A stretch of DNA of 8,259 nt from Nonomuraea sp. (GTDB lineage Bacteria > Actinomycetota > Actinomycetes > Streptosporangiales > Streptosporangiaceae), in NCBI GenBank assembly GCA_013362835.1, contig JABFVJ010000416.1:1-8259 (forward strand). The letters run 5' to 3'. The translations under genes were made by a program, and so were the position numbers. The notes beneath the pieces are model-generated. The model did not search any database, was not told the DNA's origin, and was given only the letters and a program-made list of their open reading frames with translations. Each line of letters opens with the position of its first letter. Within the stretch, counting starts at the first letter, position 1. This document shows positions 5,349 through 8,259 of the stretch, one piece after another.

Positions 5349-7328
5349 TCAGGGCCGGGTGTGCGCCGCGAGGAAGGCCAGGACGTCGGCGGCCAGGGCG
5401 ATCGAACGGCTGACCGCCCGCGCCCCGTGGCCGACGCCCGTCTCGTACCGCAGCAGGACCGGCCGCGTCCCCGAGGTCGCCCACTGCATCGCCGCGCACA
5501 TCTTGCGGGCGTGCATCGGGTCCACCCGCGTGTCCCCGGCCGAGACGGTGAACAACGTCGCCGGATAGTCGGCGCCCTCGCGCACCCGGTGGTACGGCGA
5601 GTACGCCAGCAGCCAGGCCAGGTGGTCGGGGTCGCCGGGGTCGCCGTACTCGCCGGTCCAGGAGGGGCCGAGGCCGGTGCGGTGGTAGCGGGCCATGTCC
5701 AGCAGCCCGGCGGAGCACACGGCGGCGGCGAACAGGTCGGGGCGCTGGGTGAGCGCGGCGCCCACGAGCAGGCCGCCGTTGGACTCTCCCCAGATGCCGA
5801 GCCGGTCGGGGGTCGTCCAGCCGTCGGCGACCAGTTTCTCGGCCGCCGCGACGAAGTCGTCGAACACGTTCTGCTTGCGTTCGAGCATGCCGTCCCGGTG
5901 CCAGGACTCGCCCTCCTCGCCGCCGCCGCGCAGGTTGGCGATGGCGAGCACGCCGCCCGCCTCCACCCAGGCCAGCGAGTCGGCCGCGTAGCCGGGCATG
6001 AGGGGGATGCCGAAGCCGCCGTAGCCGGTGAGGATCGCCGGGCGGGGGCCGGAGTCGGAGGAGAGCGCGACGACCACCATGCGGACGCGGGTGCCGTCGG
6101 CCGATTCGTACTCGACGTGGTGGCTCTTCACGTCGGGGAGCGCGACGCCGCCGGGAGGGGCGGCCCAGAGGGTGGCGGCGCCGGTGCGGGCGTCGTAGCG
6201 CCAGATCTCGGCGGGGGTGACGGCGTCGGTGTAGGTGAACCACGCCTCGTGGCCGCCCTCGGGGCGCGAGGTGAGCGAGGCGATCGAGCCGCTGCCGGGC
6301 AGCGGCACCTCGCCCAGCCGCTCCCCCGTGCGGGCGTCGTGCACGGCGATCTCGCCGACCGCGTGGCGGGTCCTGGAGACGAGCAGGCGGCCGCCGTCCA
6401 GCAGGGTGAACGCGCCGAGCACCGCCCCCGGCTCCTCGGGGACGAGCTCGTGCCACGCCTCGGGCTCGTCAGGATCGGCCACGCACAGCCTGCGCCGGGG
6501 GGCGTTCCTGTCGGTGAGCAGGTACAGGCGGCCGTCGCAGGCCACCGCCCCCGCCGTGCGCGCGTGCCCTTCCTCCTGTACGGCCCGCAGCCGCGGCCTG
6601 CCCGGATCCCCGCCGGCCAGGTCGGCCAGCCAGAGCGAGTTGCCCGTCGAGCCGCCCGCGGAGATCGTCAGCCAGCGGCCGTCCGCGCTGAGCTGGACGC
6701 CGTAGGAGACCGGCCCTCTTTCGAAGACCGGGACGTCGACGGGGTCGCCCAGCCGGTGCAGGTGCACGCCCTGGTGGAAGCGCACGTAGTAGAAGCCTTC
6801 GCCGCCGGGCAGCCAGGCGACCGGCGAGTAGCGGCAGCCGCCGATCGGGCCGTCGACCACCCTGCCGGTGTCGACCTCCTCGACGTACAGGTCGGCCTGC
6901 TCGTCGCCGCTCCTGGAGATCTGGTACGCGACCAGGCGGCCCTCCGGGTCCGGCTGCCAGTCGTCCAGGGTGGTCAGGCCGGTCGGGTCGCGGTCGGCCG
7001 GGTTCAGGAAGGGGCGGTCGTCGCAGTAGAGGATCGGGTGTTCCTGGCAGCCGGACTGCCGCAGGTGGAAGCGGCGGCCGCCGCGCCACACGGGCGGGGT
7101 GACCAGGCCCGTGACGCTGAGCTCGGTCAGCCTGGCCAGGAACCGCTCGCGGTCCGGCAGCCCGGCCGCGGCCGACCGCCACAGCCGGTCCTGCGCCTCC
7201 AGCCAGGCGGCGGTCCGCGCGTCGAGGGGGTCCTCCAGCGACCGGTACGGGTCGTGGATCTCGTGCCCGTGGACGCGGTCGGTGACCGGGTGGCGCTCGG
7301 CGTGCGGGTACTGATCTGGAAATGTCAT
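5349..7328 (-). CDS. Prolyl oligopeptidase family serine peptidase (S9A)
   Basis: A 659-residue S9A peptidase of usual length. An N-terminal helix segment (YPHAERHPVTDRVHGHEIHD) leads to a beta-propeller (about 75-400), then the alpha/beta-hydrolase domain. The catalytic triad is Ser516 (GESNGG), Asp599 (AGDTRVDP) and His634 (GVGHGAR). By motif alignment with porcine prolyl oligopeptidase, Tyr436 (GYGGF) matches the oxyanion tyrosine, Trp557 (SWTGEYGDP) the proline-stacking tryptophan and Arg601 the substrate-carboxylate arginine, so cleavage after proline in short peptides is likely. NLRGGGEEGESWH (465-477) is also characteristic. There is no signal peptide, so it acts in the cytoplasm. Its ATG overlaps the exporter stop as ATGA, with GGAG (7337-7340) 8 bases upstream, so the two are translationally coupled. 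FlaP, a member of this family, trims the leader of the class III lanthipeptide flavipeptin; a similar role is possible. A general peptide-degrading role is the alternative. Confidence 0.93.
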   Translation of the reverse strand: MTFPDQYPHAERHPVTDRVHGHEIHDPYRSLEDPLDARTAAWLEAQDRLWRSAAAGLPDRERFLARLTELSVTGLVTPPVWRGGRRFHLRQSGCQEHPILYCDDRPFLNPADRDPTGLTTLDDWQPDPEGRLVAYQISRSGDEQADLYVEEVDTGRVVDGPIGGCRYSPVAWLPGGEGFYYVRFHQGVHLHRLGDPVDVPVFERGPVSYGVQLSADGRWLTISAGGSTGNSLWLADLAGGDPGRPRLRAVQEEGHARTAGAVACDGRLYLLTDRNAPRRRLCVADPDEPEAWHELVPEEPGAVLGAFTLLDGGRLLVSRTRHAVGEIAVHDARTGERLGEVPLPGSGSIASLTSRPEGGHEAWFTYTDAVTPAEIWRYDARTGAATLWAAPPGGVALPDVKSHHVEYESADGTRVRMVVVALSSDSGPRPAILTGYGGFGIPLMPGYAADSLAWVEAGGVLAIANLRGGGEEGESWHRDGMLERKQNVFDDFVAAAEKLVADGWTTPDRLGIWGESNGGLLVGAALTQRPDLFAAAVCSAGLLDMARYHRTGLGPSWTGEYGDPGDPDHLAWLLAYSPYHRVREGADYPATLFTVSAGDTRVDPMHARKMCAAMQWATSGTRPVLLRYETGVGHGARAVSRSIALAADVLAFLAAHTRP

Positions 7329-8259
7329 GAAACGGGCTCCGGTTGCCAGTGGCCGGCCAGGTCGGCGTACAGGGGCGAGACCCGGACCAGCTCGTCGTGG
7401 GTGCCGATCGTGATCCGGGGACCGTCCATGAGCAGGACGCGGCGGGCGCGCAGCGCGGAGGTTAGGCGGTGCGCGACCACGACGAGCGTGCCGCCCCTGG
7501 CCGCGAACGCGTTCTCGGCGCGGGCCTCGGCGGCGGGGTCCAGGTGGCAGGTGGCCTCGTCCAGGATGATCAGCGGGGCGGGGGTGAGGTGGGCGCGGAC
7601 GAGGGCGACGAGCTGCCGCTGCCCGGCCGACAGCGCGGACGGGTCCAGCGTGGCGTCGTACCCGCCCAGGCTCTCGACCAGGTCGCCCGCTCCCAGGTCC
7701 GCGACCGCCCTGTCCAGCTCGGTCGTGCCCGGCGCGAGGTAGGTGAGGTTGTCGCGCAGGGTGCCGCGGAAGACGTACGCCTCCTGGGGGATCAGCACCC
7801 GTACGGCGGGGTCGACCCGGTCGGCGGGGACGCCGCCGATCAGCACCTCGCCGTCGCGGGGGCGCAGGGTGCCGCTGATGAGGGCGGCCAGCGTGGACTT
7901 GCCCGCGCCGCTCGGCCCGACGACGGCCAGGTGGTCGCCCTCCGGGACGGTGAGGTCCATCCGGTCGAGCACCGGCGCGGAGTGGGGGCCGTAGGAGAAG
8001 GTGGCGGACGTGATCGTGACGGCGGTGCCGGGCGGCCGGATCCGGGGCGTGTCCGGTGGCGGGGGCGGCGCGGCGGCGGCGATGCGGGCCAGCGTGGCGG
8101 CGAGCCTGACGCCGCTCACCCCGAGCCCCTGGACGAGCCCGCCGAGCGCGGGGGCCAGCGACTGGGTGACGTAGGCGAGCGCGCCGACGATCACGCCGGG
8201 GCCCGCGCCGCCGTCGAGCAGCCAGGGGGTGCCCGCCAGGACGAGGACGACGGGCAGCC
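7325..8259 (-). CDS. ABC exporter half-transporter (membrane domain fused to ATPase), N-terminus cut by window edge
   Basis: The frame stays open to the right edge, so the GTG at 8194 is not the real start. Reading in from the edge gives hydrophobic sequence (LPVVLVLAG, VIVGALAYVTQSLAPALGGL) that looks like the last transmembrane helices of a type I exporter, then a proline-rich linker, then a complete ATPase domain. The ATPase has an A-loop tyrosine (FSYGP), Walker A GPSGAGKST (7892-7918), a Q-loop Gln (7784-7786), signature LSAGQ (7619-7633), Walker B LIILDEA (7553-7573, catalytic Glu present) and the H-loop His (7469-7471). All catalytic residues are intact. DEATCHLDPAAEARAE after Walker B resembles, from memory, exporters of SapB/AmfS-type loci (RamA/RamB, AmfA/AmfB), which are membrane-plus-ATPase half-transporters used in pairs. 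Exported substrate is therefore perhaps a peptide. It is translationally coupled to the downstream prolyl oligopeptidase. Confidence 0.9.
   Translation of the reverse strand, partial: LPVVLVLAGTPWLLDGGAGPGVIVGALAYVTQSLAPALGGLVQGLGVSGVRLAATLARIAAAAPPPPPDTPRIRPPGTAVTITSATFSYGPHSAPVLDRMDLTVPEGDHLAVVGPSGAGKSTLAALISGTLRPRDGEVLIGGVPADRVDPAVRVLIPQEAYVFRGTLRDNLTYLAPGTTELDRAVADLGAGDLVESLGGYDATLDPSALSAGQRQLVALVRAHLTPAPLIILDEATCHLDPAAEARAENAFAARGGTLVVVAHRLTSALRARRVLLMDGPRITIGTHDELVRVSPLYADLAGHWQPEPVS

Noticed and set aside
5340..5359. CCCGG/CCGGG arms as a bidirectional terminator
   Set aside because: Arms are only 5 bases, lie partly inside the peptidase coding end, and no T-run follows; common in GC-rich DNA.
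5248..6456. 402-codon minus-strand frame
   Set aside because: Alternative frame inside the peptidase gene; Arg/Gly/Pro-rich and without motifs.
5361..7742. 793-codon open frame on the plus strand
   Set aside because: It is the antisense shadow of the peptidase and exporter genes, which have intact catalytic motifs. Its product is a low-complexity string rich in Arg, Gly, Ala and Val with no recognisable domain, as expected from GC-rich antisense frames.

Overview
The window is very GC-rich, with G or C at almost every third codon position. Its gene families (an MmyB/MltR-type regulator beside a short-chain dehydrogenase, NarL/LuxR response regulators, GCS2-family ligases) point to a mycelial actinomycete, plausibly Streptosporangiales or Streptomyces-like. 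This assignment rests on composition and family membership only. The window is gene-dense: eight coding regions, two of them cut by the window edges, no gene-free stretch over 130 bases, and no rRNA, tRNA, CRISPR array or insertion sequence that I can see.

Left block (1-2104, minus strand): a short-chain dehydrogenase/reductase followed after 35 bases by a glutamate-cysteine-ligase-family gene that runs off the left edge. Centre-left (2219-4088, plus strand): an XRE-type regulator with an MmyB-like ligand-binding domain, divergent from the reductase, followed after a single base by a zinc-dependent alcohol dehydrogenase. Together these look like a ligand-responsive redox module: a regulator controlling the reductase across a 114-base divergent promoter that carries a perfect palindrome and a helically phased repeat, with the dehydrogenase as a second output.

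Centre-right (4115-4603, minus): a small carboxymuconolactone-decarboxylase-family protein that lacks the redox cysteine pair. It contains the only in-frame TTA codon I found, and a 16-base inverted repeat lies just upstream.

Right block (4731-8259): a response regulator with no adjacent sensor kinase, converging with a minus-strand operon of an ABC exporter (membrane domain plus ATPase, cut by the right edge) and a prolyl oligopeptidase whose start overlaps the exporter stop by ATGA. Orphan LuxR-type regulator, peptide-type ABC exporter and prolyl oligopeptidase recall the SapB/AmfS (ram/amf) and flavipeptin class III lanthipeptide loci. In flavipeptin a prolyl oligopeptidase (FlaP) removes the leader peptide. 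The window may therefore hold the tail of a class III lanthipeptide-like cluster whose synthetase and precursor would lie beyond the right edge. This is an inference; neither gene is visible here.
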